DNA of 64,000 nt from Blumeriella jaapii (Eukaryota; Ascomycota; Leotiomycetes; Helotiales; Drepanopezizaceae): contig VWND01000089.1 in assembly GCA_009599575.1 (NCBI GenBank), forward strand, positions 107,501-171,500, in the 5' to 3' direction. Both the position numbers and the translations under genes were made by a program. The notes below the pieces were generated by a model that was not told where the DNA came from, made no database searches, and was given only the letters and a program-made list of their open reading frames with translations. The first letter of the stretch is position 1. Each line of letters begins with the position of its first letter. Shown here in pieces: positions 55,045-64,000 of this stretch.

Positions 55045-58000
55045 TTGCTCTTTCTTTTGTATATCTAGTGGGTTCTGGTGAGGTGGGGGTTTGGATTGGT
55101 GGCTTTGCTGGAGATGGTGGGGGGTTTCTCCCTGCTGGTTCTTCTGGTGTCCTGCCTGGGGGAGGAGGGGGAGTATGTTTGCTCCGTGTGTGTTCAGCTC
55201 CGTAATTAGATTGAGAAGCGGGATGTGGGATGTTACTGGCTGCTGGTGGGTATGGGGAAGGAGATAGAATTGAAAGGGTTTGTTCTCATCTAAACGCAAG
55301 AAACTGGGGGTTTAAGTACTCGATGCCTCCAGGCCAGAAAGTAACACAAGAGGACAAAGACGTCGTGAATGTCTTCAGCAGCACGGCCTGTCAGTCTTGC
55401 GATCTCATATGAGTGGGTCGAGAGAGCTCCTGATACACTGATATTGGGATGTGAATGAATGAATCATTGCTGGTTGTTGGCGGGAGAAGGGTTTGATGAT
55501 TCCGTTCTTGCTGTTTTCGTGTTCAGATTCACAACGGGTGGTAGCATGAGTCGAGGGATGTGTAACGTGAATGGGCGTGTGATATTTCTTGCGATATTTG
55601 TCGAGCAGAGCGCTTACCAACTTGCACACTGTACTTTTTTCCAACACATTCATTCAGCCTTAGAGATATGAATGGATTGATTTCTTCTCACTCCGAACAT
55701 CTGAATCAATAGGCACACAGCTTTACGAGGTATTATTAGAATAAATAGCCCAGATCTACCTTGTCAGGAAGCATTCCAGTCTAAGAAGCACAATCATCTT
55801 GTCCCAAAAACGCACAACTAAATCTCACTTTACTTAAAGAGAACTATATTCCATTCATTCCTACCTTTTACATCTACACAAACACGCAGATGTTTAACTC
55901 AAAGATATGATTGGTAGGTACATTGTCTTGTTGTGTCCAGATAGGGAATACGAAGCCCTTTCTTGTTCCTTTCTCTAGGAGATAAAGAAAGAGAGGAAGA
56001 AAGGCGTGGAGAACAAAGACATTGCATTGCGAAAGAAGGAACAAAGATTGAGACGAAGAGGATGAGACAATGTCCTTCTTTCTATTTTTTTTTCTTTTGG
56101 CTAGGAGGGAACAGGCTGAATGAGTGGGATGGATGGATAGTATGTAGGGGATTAATGGCAAGAAAGTCAAGTCGGGGGCCAAAGAAATAGAGAGAGAGAG
56201 CGTGAAAAAGAAAACAATGCCATGGTGCGACTTTCTTTATGGTCATGGTAATGTACAGAACAAGGATAAAACAGTGAGTAGCATGTTCCAAACAAACAGT
56301 TATCGTGCTACGCTCTTAAGAAGCTCAACAGTTCGGCTTCACAGTCACTCACTCCCCCATTGAACCCACACTCATTCATCCCCTTAGTTACTTCGCATCT
56401 GTTGCAACTAACAAAAATAACAACGAAAGCAACAGCAGCCACATCCATCCTTGCATACACCCACGCCCATTGTACAATCAGATCTCCACACCCACAACCA
56501 CAAACAGATTCCACGACCGCTACCGCTACCGCTACCAACCAACCCAACATCAACCCCCATCCATTTACCCTAACCCGCAAACAAAACCAAACAAACACCA
56601 TAAAAAAGATGCCCCCTCCACCCCCGCGGCCCTCTGTCCCCACAGAAGCAAGGGCTGCGCGAAAACGGCCTCAGCTGCCAGCCCGGGCCGCCATGGAGAA
56701 GGGCGAGAGAGATACGTGGAGCAGTTTCGCGCGCGGGCTGGTGACTTTCAAGCCGAGGAGGGCGTGGAGCTCCTCGCATTCGGTAGGCGGGAGGAAGCTG
56801 GAGAGAGAGGGAGGGATGATTGATGGTGGAGGGGAAGAGGGAAGGGAGGAGAAGTAGGATGGTGGGTTGGGCAACCGGAGATGGATCAACGAGTACATGA
56901 ATGAATGGATAAATCAAGGGGTCTGGTGCGAGCAGTTCTGGTGCGGTTTCTTGCGGCGGGGTGGCAGCTTCGCTTAAGGGGTAGGCGAAATCGGAACGAA
57001 AACAAGAATGGCAACAACAAGAACAACAACGACGAAAAGGAATAATGAGAATAATGAAAAGGAGCAGAAAAAACAAAGGAAAAAAATAGATTACAAAGAG
57101 AATGAAAAAGCGTCGAAAAAAAAGGTAAAATTTCCAACTTGCTCGTGAACCGAACTCGTTCATACCTACGAAATCAAAATCGCCTTTCCCCCCTCCCAAG
57201 TCCAGCCCGGTATCGATGTCTACATCCACACCGAGCCACACCCTACCTTTCGTTGTTATTCACTACCAGCCAACCAGCCAATCAACCGATCAACCAGGTC
57301 ACTGTTCAACCCACCACAACACCACATCACACCACAGCACAAGCAAACGCACGCCCGTCCAACTCCCTCCCTCCCCTTGCGCTGCTTACATCCTTGCTTA
57401 CTCACTTACGTACTTACTGGATGGAAGAAAGGCGGATAGGAAAGGAGCAGTCGAGAAAAAAGGAGAGGGACACTACTACCGTAGGTAAGATAGGAGTGAG
57501 GAAATGTGGGTGCGACTGTGGAAGGGAGAGGGGAGTGCTGTCTACATCGCCGTTCAGGGGGAAGGGCCTGGCTACCCGAGATCCGGGAGTGGGGGGAGGA
57601 AAGAAGGGGGTATGGGAGCGAGCGAGTGAGTAAACGAGTAAGGAATTGACAAATGTTGAGATTTCGCCTTTTTTCTCTCTATTCTACTCTACCTGTACCT
57701 GTACCTGTGGTGCCTAAGAAAGTCGGTACAGTGATATGTAGCCGTCGGGTGCCTGTGTTGTGAATGGATAGAGGAAGTCGAGTAGGTAGGTAAACGGGCA
57801 GAGAGGTGGTAGGAAGGGCAAAGCAAGGAGGGAAGACTTGATTATTCCCCTTTCCCGTGAGGTGGGCAATGAATTATAGGGAATAGTAGATATGGCATGC
57901 ATATACACACACTTAAAGAATGATCCTTGTATGTAAAATGGCAAGCAAGCCAGCAAGTGGATGGTGAAAGGATCTTTTGAGATTGAGAGAGAGGTGAAGA

Positions 58001-58443
58001 GTGAGAAAGATCAAGAGACAGAAACCAAAAGAGAAAGGTGAAGAGAGAGAAAGATCAAGAGAGAAAGATCAAAAGAGAAAGATCAAAAGAAAAAGATCAA
58101 GAGAAAAAGATCATGAAGGAAAGATCAAGAGAAAAAGATCAAAAAGAGAAAGATCAAGAAATTTTGAAAAAGAAAAAAAGAAACCGAGAAATTGTTAAGT
58201 CATGTTGCCTAGCTGCACGATTCCAAGTTAAACTTAGGATGAAAAGCGCATGCTTTGCATGGTCGAGAATCAATCCAAACGGAGACCCCAACCCTGCTCT
58301 TTTCAATACGAAGAGAATCAAAAAAGGCATTCCAAGTCCAGTTTCCTTGCATCAAGAACGCCAGCGCAAGACCCCAACCCCCCAATCCCAACCCTAGTCC
58401 CGAATCCCAATAAGAATGCTTACTTAATTAGGTACCTTCCTCA
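55045..58443. other. 3.4 kb gene-poor stretch rich in purine and AC repeats
   Basis: No supported gene. Contains A/G-rich tracts (55975-56100, 57000-57125), ACCGCTACCGCTACC near 56515, GTACCTGTACCTGTACC near 57690, and an AAAGATCAAGAG array (58003-58165). Several 80-165-residue ORFs exist but overlap in several frames with biased composition. Confidence 0.55.
58003..58165 (+). repeat. GAGAAAGATCAA dodecamer array
   Basis: About 12 units of AGAAAGATCAAG with small changes, read as Lys/Arg/Glu/Asp/Gln repeats in all open frames. Confidence 0.85.
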
Positions 58444-59329
58444 TCAGTCAAGCGCAAAGCGCCGCTCAAATTCCCTGTACAGCTTCGGGGTGATCTCGTC
58501 ACTGCTGTTCCCCCGCACCTCCCACAGAACCCCCTTCCGCGCATAGTGCTCCAGCAGCGGTTCGCTCGTCTCCTTGAACTTCTCCAGCCGCGTCTTCCAT
58601 GTCGCCTCGTCGTCATCCTCCCTCTTGGTCAGCGGCTCGCCCGTGACGTCGTCCCTGCCCGGCACCCTAGGCGCGTGAAAGGTAGTGTTGTACGACCGGC
58701 CGGACGGCGCGTGCACCCAACGGCCCGCGATGCGCTCCAGTATGACCTCGAAAGGCGTCTGGAGCGACACGACGAGGTTGATGGGGATCAGGGTGTCGAG
58801 CTGTGCGGCTTGGCTCGCGGTGCGGGGAAAGCCGTCAAGGATGAAGGAAGCCGAGGGATCGTCGGAGGTCTGGGGCGGGGGCGATAGGGCGGCGAGAGAC
58901 GGCTGCTCGACGTAGGCATCGGTGTCGAAGTCGTGATGGACGGCGGCGGCAGAGACCGAGTTGAGCGTCAGCGGCGCTTGAGCGGCGGGGAAGAGCCAGC
59001 CGCGGCTTTTGAGCTCATGGAGGATGAGGCGGAGGATCATGGCGTCGGGGACGAGGGCACCGGAGCGCATGGTGCTTGCGGCTTTGATGCCTGGGGATGG
59101 CATGCAAAAGTTAGTGAGTCTATCGAGTTTGGTGCGGGAAGAGTGAGCGAGAGGGGGGGAGAGAACACATACCGAGAGGCGTCTGGTTGTTAACATTCTC
59201 GCGGAGGAGATCTCCTGAACTGATGGCGGAGAGCTGGGGGAATCTGTGCAGCATGCGCTCGGCTTGCGTGCCTTTGCCCACGCCGGGAGCGCCGACGAGA
59301 ATCATGCGCGCTGCGTGCTTGAGCCTCAT
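58444..59329 (-). CDS. adk2: Adenylate kinase, mitochondrial Adk2/GTP:AMP phosphotransferase type
   Basis: Exons (minus) 59329-59173 and 59090-58444; 267 residues. The 82-bp intron (GTATGT...CCCAG) joins NNQTPLG to [11 protein letters not shown]-loop GAPGVGKGT at 13-21, NMP-binding [20 protein letters not shown], the LID region with [13 protein letters not shown] and [14 protein letters not shown], and [17 protein letters not shown]. The LID lacks the four Cys of zinc forms. The Adk2/AK3 branch uses GTP or ITP with AMP in the mitochondrial matrix. An insertion (about 95-140, including [15 protein letters not shown]) makes it longer than usual. Its start overlaps no other gene. Confidence 0.92.
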
Positions 59330-60447
59330 CTTGCTGGTGACGCAAGTCTGTATATGTATGTAGGTATGTCTCTTTCAATATCGACTCGACCAGGCCAGCG
59401 GGGGGGGTGGGGGTGAGGGTTGTCAACCTCGTTGTCCGCTCTCTTCTCAAGTCTTTGTGTCGCGCAAAAACTCCCGAGGCCGACCGCTAAGAAACATCCA
59501 TAGCGAAGAAGAACCGGAGAAGAATGGGTATGTAAGTAGTAGATATGTATGTAATGGAAGGATGCGCGGTAGGATGGGAGCGAAGGATCAACCAGGCGGA
59601 GTGGATTTGTTGATGTAAAAAAGAATTATTCGCCGATGTTTGGAAGAAAGATCCTCGGATGGTCCTGGCTCCTGGGGTGATCGACGGCCGACCGGAGGGA
59701 TGGGACGGGAAACGGTTGAGCGCACACACGCTTGCTGCTTGGCTGGCGGGCTTGGGGGGCTTGGGGGGCTTGTGGGGGCAAAAGGTTGAGAATCTTGCAT
59801 CACCATGATGGAGAAAACAGGTGAAGGAGAGAGGCAGGAGACGGCGTGGAAAGGAACGGAGATGGATGTGGTTTCGAAGGAAAAGAAGGAAAAGAGCGAA
59901 AAGGAAGAAAAGAAAAGAACAGAAAAAAGTTGGGGATGCGAGATTCGCGGTAGGGGCAGAGCACGTGATAGCGCTAAGGCTAGCCCTCATCACGTGAACT
60001 GGGTCACGTGCATACACGTGATCAGATCGGGGCGACCCGGCACGGACATCCCACGTGACGTTCGAAAAGCTTCTTCAGATCGGTTGAAACACATGTTTGG
60101 CACGTTTGGCACGTTTGACATGCTTATGTCAGTCAGTACCTGCACTTCTACTGTCGCTGGGGAGGGCCAGACTTCCTTTCTTCCACCTTCACCTCCACCT
60201 CCACCTCCACCGTCAACTTCACCTTCACAACCCCCCATCTGCCACCAACGTCGCAATGCCCACCACTTAACCCATCTCTTATCCATTCTCCCTTCAGCTC
60301 TCTCTCTCTGTCTCTCAAGCACGACTGCAACGACTCTACCATCCCTCGATTACCCCGAGCCTGAGCCTGAGCCTGGAGCCCTGACTGCTGCTGCTGCTGT
60401 TGTTGTTGTTGTTGTTACTGCTGCTGCTCCCGCCGCCACTGTTGACA
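59330..60447. promoter_or_regulatory. Divergent region between adk2 and mdm38 with an E-box cluster
   Basis: About 1.1 kb. Includes repeated CTTGGGGGG near 59750-59780, A/G-rich stretch (59880-59930), the CACGTG cluster, CACCTCCACCTCC (60185-60215) and a CTGCTGTTGTTG run just before the mdm38 start. No gene of its own. Confidence 0.6.
59962..60057. promoter_or_regulatory. Cluster of five CACGTG E-boxes
   Basis: CACGTG at 59962, 59991, 60005, 60015 and 60052, four of the five as TCACGTG or CACGTGA. The cluster lies about 390-490 bp before the mdm38 start and about 630-730 bp before the adk2 start. CACGTG is the site of Cbf1-type bHLH factors. Confidence 0.75.
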
Positions 60448-62220
60448 ATGAGCGCCTCTTCACGCCTGGTCCGCAGTGCGGTGCACAACTCGTTCTTGAA
60501 CGGAGGTAAGCCCAGCTCTTCCTGCCCCCTCCCGACGCAGACAGCTCCTCTCAGGGGAAGAGACCATCATCTAACGCCGCAGTGTTGCCCAGCTCGAAAC
60601 GCTCGATCCGGTGCCTCCTCCTCTGCCTACACAGCATACCTCCGTCGCAATGGCCGCAACATGCCAGCTATGGTGCCAGCACTGGCTATCCTCGTCCCGC
60701 GCGCGAGATTGGTGTCCACCGATACACACACGCATAGCAACATCCCCGGAGGCCCGCCGCCAGGATTCAACGCGCAGCAAGCCAAGAGGCCGCTGAAGGA
60801 CGGCGACGTGTCGAGCAACGCACCGACAAAGGAGGCAGCCGAGCAGGCAGAGAAGCACGAAATTGCTCCCGTCCCGAACCACGTCGCAACCGCAGTCCCC
60901 AAGACGGATGCGACCGAAGCCTCCACCTTGTTGGAACTCGCAGGCGTCAAGGAGCAATCTGTGGAGAAGAAGGATGCGAAGAAAGAGGAGAAGAAGTTGA
61001 CGCTGGGCCAGAAGATCAAGAAGGAGGCTCAGCACTACTGGGACGGGACGAAGTTGCTGGCAACGGAAGTCAAGATCAGTTCCCGCTTGGCGCTGAAGAT
61101 GGCCGCCGGGTACGAGCTGAGTCGCCGAGAACACCGACAGCTGCAACGGACGGTCCAGGACATCGGACGTCTGGTGCCCTTTTCCGTTTTCGTTCTGGTC
61201 CCCTTCGCCGAACTCCTGCTTCCCGTTGCCTTGAAGCTCTTCCCCAACCTGCTGCCTAGCACCTACGAAGGCCAGTCTTCCAAGGACAAGAAAGCGACGA
61301 CTCTTCGAACCACACGCAAAGAAGTCAGCAACTTCCTCCGCGACACGCTGAAGGAGACGGGGCTGCCTCTGAGCCCGGCGAACGCGCAGAGAGAGGAGTT
61401 CGCGCAGTTCTTCCGCAAAGTCCGCGCCACGGGGGAGACGCCTTCGCCCACGGAGGTGATCAACGTGTGCAAGATCTTCAAGGATGATCTGACCCTGGAC
61501 AACCTGTCGAGACCACAACTTGTGGGCATGTGTCGATACATGAACCTCAACACCTTCGGAACCGACATGATGCTCCGCTACCAGATCCGTCATCGCATGA
61601 GACAGATCAAGAGAGATGACCGGGCGATCAGCTATGAAGGTATCGATAGCCTGTCAGTCCCCGAGCTGCAGATTGCCTGCTTGAGCCGTGGCCTCCGAAC
61701 CCACGGCGTCTCTCCCGCCCGGCTCCGCGACGATTTGCAGGCCTGGTTGGATCTCCGACTCAAGCATGGCGTACCTTCCACGCTCTTGGTCCTGAGCAAC
61801 GCATTCATGTACGCCCAAGGCAAGAGTGACTCCGAGTTCAGCACGCAGATTGATGCCCTGACCGGTGTTTTGTCCTCCATCCCAGAAGAGCTCTTCCACG
61901 AGATTGAGCTCGAGGTGCACAGTGCCGAAGGAGCTGCCACCAACAAGCAACGTCTCGAGGTTCTCAAGGAGCAGCAAGAGCTGATCGAGGAGGAGAACGA
62001 GCAGGACAACGAGAACAAGACGTCTGGACGAGCCACCCCTCGTGACGACCAAGACATTGACGAGAAGGAGGAGCGGAGGTTACAGGCTGCGGCCACCGGT
62101 GCGGAAAGGAGCGCGGTGAGCGAGGCCATCGAGGCCGAGAAGGAGGCGTCGGAAGTACAGAAGATGGACGCCGCTGCTGCTCCTACTGCTGCTGCTGCTG
62201 CGGAGAAGAAGTCTCAGTAG
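60448..62220 (+). CDS. mdm38: Mdm38/LETM1-family mitochondrial inner-membrane protein
   Basis: Start 60448 (MSASSRLVRSAVHNSFLNG), a mitochondrial presequence. A strong donor GTAAGC sits at 60506. The acceptor at 60562 keeps the frame; the better-looking one at 60582 (branch CTAAC, CCGCAG) gives NG-VLPSSKR but then the wrong frame for SSAYTAYLRRNGRNMPAMVPAL. The body is typical LETM1: LTLGQKIKKEAQHYWDGTKLL, a transmembrane helix LVPFSVFVLVPFAELLLPVALKLFP, then the ribosome-binding-like LETM domain (DNLSRPQLVGMCRYMNLN, SVPELQIACLSRGLRTHGVSP), coiled coil, and an Ala-rich tail. It works in K+/H+ exchange and in coupling mitoribosomes to the inner membrane. About 571 residues if the 60562 acceptor is used. 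Confidence 0.92.
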   Translation: MSASSRLVRSAVHNSFLNGGKPSSSCPLPTQTAPLRGRDHHLTPQCCPARNARSGASSSAYTAYLRRNGRNMPAMVPALAILVPRARLVSTDTHTHSNIPGGPPPGFNAQQAKRPLKDGDVSSNAPTKEAAEQAEKHEIAPVPNHVATAVPKTDATEASTLLELAGVKEQSVEKKDAKKEEKKLTLGQKIKKEAQHYWDGTKLLATEVKISSRLALKMAAGYELSRREHRQLQRTVQDIGRLVPFSVFVLVPFAELLLPVALKLFPNLLPSTYEGQSSKDKKATTLRTTRKEVSNFLRDTLKETGLPLSPANAQREEFAQFFRKVRATGETPSPTEVINVCKIFKDDLTLDNLSRPQLVGMCRYMNLNTFGTDMMLRYQIRHRMRQIKRDDRAISYEGIDSLSVPELQIACLSRGLRTHGVSPARLRDDLQAWLDLRLKHGVPSTLLVLSNAFMYAQGKSDSEFSTQIDALTGVLSSIPEELFHEIELEVHSAEGAATNKQRLEVLKEQQELIEEENEQDNENKTSGRATPRDDQDIDEKEERRLQAAATGAERSAVSEAIEAEKEASEVQKMDAAAAPTAAAAAEKKSQ

Positions 62221-62821
62221 ACATGGCCAGCGCCGCTGCGATGCCTCGCGGGTTTCATTTGTTATCGCATTTGTACAAGCATTCTGGGAAAGAAAGGCTT
62301 TGCGTGGATACCGAGAAGGGCCTACCTAGATGATAGAGACTCGCTTGATCTGCTGAACTGTTGTTATTCGATCAGGCATTGTACAGAGGTTCACAAGAGA
62401 TTCAACCGTGAAAGTCTACTACTTCTACTACTACTACTACTTCTACTACTACTACAACTACTACTACAACTACTACTACTACTATCACTGTACCATTTCT
62501 TGCAGATGTAGGGACTGTGTATGCAATGACCAACTTGAGATGTAAGCAACTGACATGTTTGTTGACTCGCGACGCTATGGGAGCAAGCGAGAAGCCAAGG
62601 CTGCCGCATTGAACGTCTGACACGCTTCACGAGCTCCTCAGCAACCCAGCCTCGCTTCTCTTGTCGATATCGTTGGACCATCTCACAATCACTTCCACGA
62701 CATGATATACTGACGCTTTCATCTACATCCAACAAACGGCGATTCCACTGAGAGGTCGTCCCTTCGAACACCGGACCAAGCGGTGGGGATCTTCGATTGG
62801 CGCGCGCAGATCTCGGCCGAG
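62221..62821. other. Gap with an ACT trinucleotide repeat
   Basis: Holds the 3' end of mdm38, a TACTACTACTTC repeat (62412-62483), and the promoter of snx4. No gene. Confidence 0.6.
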
Positions 62822-64000
62822 ATGGAGAACGATGACTTCGCGGATATCGAATGGCAGCACAACCCCAGCCATGGCGCCAGAGGCCTGGTCTCCAGTCCAG
62901 GAGCAGAATCCGAGAACGAGGTCTCGCACAATGCCATGGGGAGACTCAGCAGCGTTGGGCCGCTGGGACGGGATGCAGATGCGATGGATCTCGCTGGGGT
63001 CGGAGATGGAGTCCTAGAATGCACCGTCACGCAGCCTGTCAAGGAGAACGACGGCTCCAAGGACGCCTACGTGTCGTATCTGGTTACTACAAATGTCGGT
63101 ATTCCCATCTCTGCTCTTTGTCTCGCCCTTGCGCTGACTCTGCCAGACTACCTTTCCCTCCTTCGAGAAACCCACCACGAGCGTTCGCAGACGGTTCACA
63201 GACTTTGTCTTCCTGTACAAGACATTGAGCCGAGAATACCCAGCATGCGCGGTCCCTCCATTACCAGACAAGCACAAGATGGAATACGTCCGGGGTGACC
63301 GGTTCGGACCCGACTTCACCCAGCGCCGCGCCAACTCCCTCCATCGATTCCTGACTCGCCTCGCCCTCCACCCGGTCCTCCGCCGAAGCGCCCTCCTCAT
63401 CATATTTCTCGAGAGCACCGACTGGAATGCCACGATGAGGAGCCGTCCCCATCGCGGCGGCTCAGCATCCGAACAGAACTCTGGCGTCTTCGACAACTTT
63501 ACCGACTCCTTCATCAACGCCTTCACCAAGGTCCACAAGCCAGACAAACGCTTTATTGAAGTCCGCGAGAAGTCGGACAAGCTGGATGAAGACCTCGGCC
63601 ACGTTGAGAAGATCGTCGCGAGGGTGGCCCGCCGAGAGAACGACCTGGAGATAGATTTCAAGGACCTGGCGGAGCAGTTCCAGAAGCTGGTCCTCCTGGA
63701 GCCCGGCGTCGAGCAGTCCATCAACCTCTTCGCCCGCACGGTGGAAGACACCTCGGCCGGGATGCGAAAGCTGAAGGAGCACACGGATCAGGATTACCTC
63801 GGCAGCCTGAGGGACATGCAAGCCTACAGCTCGGCCGTCAAGAACCTGCTCAAGGCGCGGGAGCAGAAGCAGCTCGACTTCGAGCAGCTGACGGAGTACC
63901 TCGCCAAGAACACCACGGACCGCGACCTGCTCGTGGCCAACGGGCCCAGCGGCTCCTCCGGCGCCGGCTCCTTCATCCAGCGCAAGATCGAGGACGTGCG
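62822..64000 (+). CDS. snx4: Snx4/Atg24 sorting nexin, N-terminal part (runs off the window)
   Basis: Exons 62822-63094 and 63147 to beyond 64000. Start MENDDFADIEWQH. The 52-bp intron (GTCGGT...CCAG) joins YVSYLVTTN to TTFPSFEKPTTSVRRRF. The PX domain runs from about 65 to 190 with the phosphoinositide-binding RRRFTDFVFLYKTL and PPLPDKHK, followed by RRANSLHRFLTRLALHP and then a BAR-type helical domain (DEDLGHVEKIVARVARR...). Snx4/Atg24 binds PI3P on endosomes, recycles cargo to the Golgi and helps selective autophagy. Reading stays open to the window end; the C-terminus is missing. Confidence 0.93.

Noticed and set aside
56360..56857. 165-residue ORF rich in Thr, Pro and Arg
   Set aside because: Overlapping ORFs in other frames and low-complexity DNA; no support for a gene.

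Overview
This is a 64 kb piece of nuclear DNA from a filamentous ascomycete (Pezizomycotina). The evidence is short introns (about 44-151 bp, GT...AG with CTAAC/CTGAC-like branch sites), genes on both strands, and fungal families such as White Collar-2, a HET-domain protein, GH128, Stb6 and Msb1. Class is uncertain; Dothideomycetes is my guess. I rebuilt exon-intron structures by hand, so most gene models are multi-exon joins and the coordinates given are outer limits with exons listed in the evidence.

Layout. 1-14.4 kb: 3' end of an unknown gene, White Collar-2 (-), RAD50 (+), GID-complex RING subunit Rmd5 (-), Stb6-like protein (+), Tim10 (-). 14.9-30.9 kb: mitochondrial lysyl-tRNA synthetase (+), a repeat-rich gap, an SDR (-), a cyclase-family enzyme (+), an 80-residue SMP-like stress protein (+), kinesin-8 (+), and a small secreted cysteine protein (+). 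31-48.8 kb: a gene-poor gap, a HET protein (+) tail to tail with a sulfotransferase-like gene (-), uracil-DNA glycosylase (-), Mtm1 carrier (-), an F-box protein (+), and Msb1 (-). 48.8-64 kb: an alpha/beta-hydrolase pseudogene, GH128 glucanase (+), a 44-residue zinc-ribbon microprotein (-), a second gene-poor stretch, adenylate kinase (-), Mdm38/LETM1 (+), and the start of Snx4/Atg24 (+).

There is no operon-like or biosynthetic cluster. Mitochondrial genes recur (tim10 and msk1 share one divergent promoter; mtm1, adk2, mdm38), as do two DNA-repair genes (rad50, ung1). Gene gaps are full of simple repeats and a dispersed TACTGTAC / TAGGTACCTA-type motif.

The most unusual signals are in RAD50: its start codon appears to be assembled across two introns separated by a 2-nt exon, and the intron splitting the Walker A coding region ends in GG rather than AG. 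Three otherwise conserved genes (rmd5, msk1, the sulfotransferase) each carry what looks like a single-base frameshift, two of them in C/G runs. Either the assembly has residual indel errors or these genes are decaying; reads or RNA would decide. I did not find a convincing new multi-gene system.
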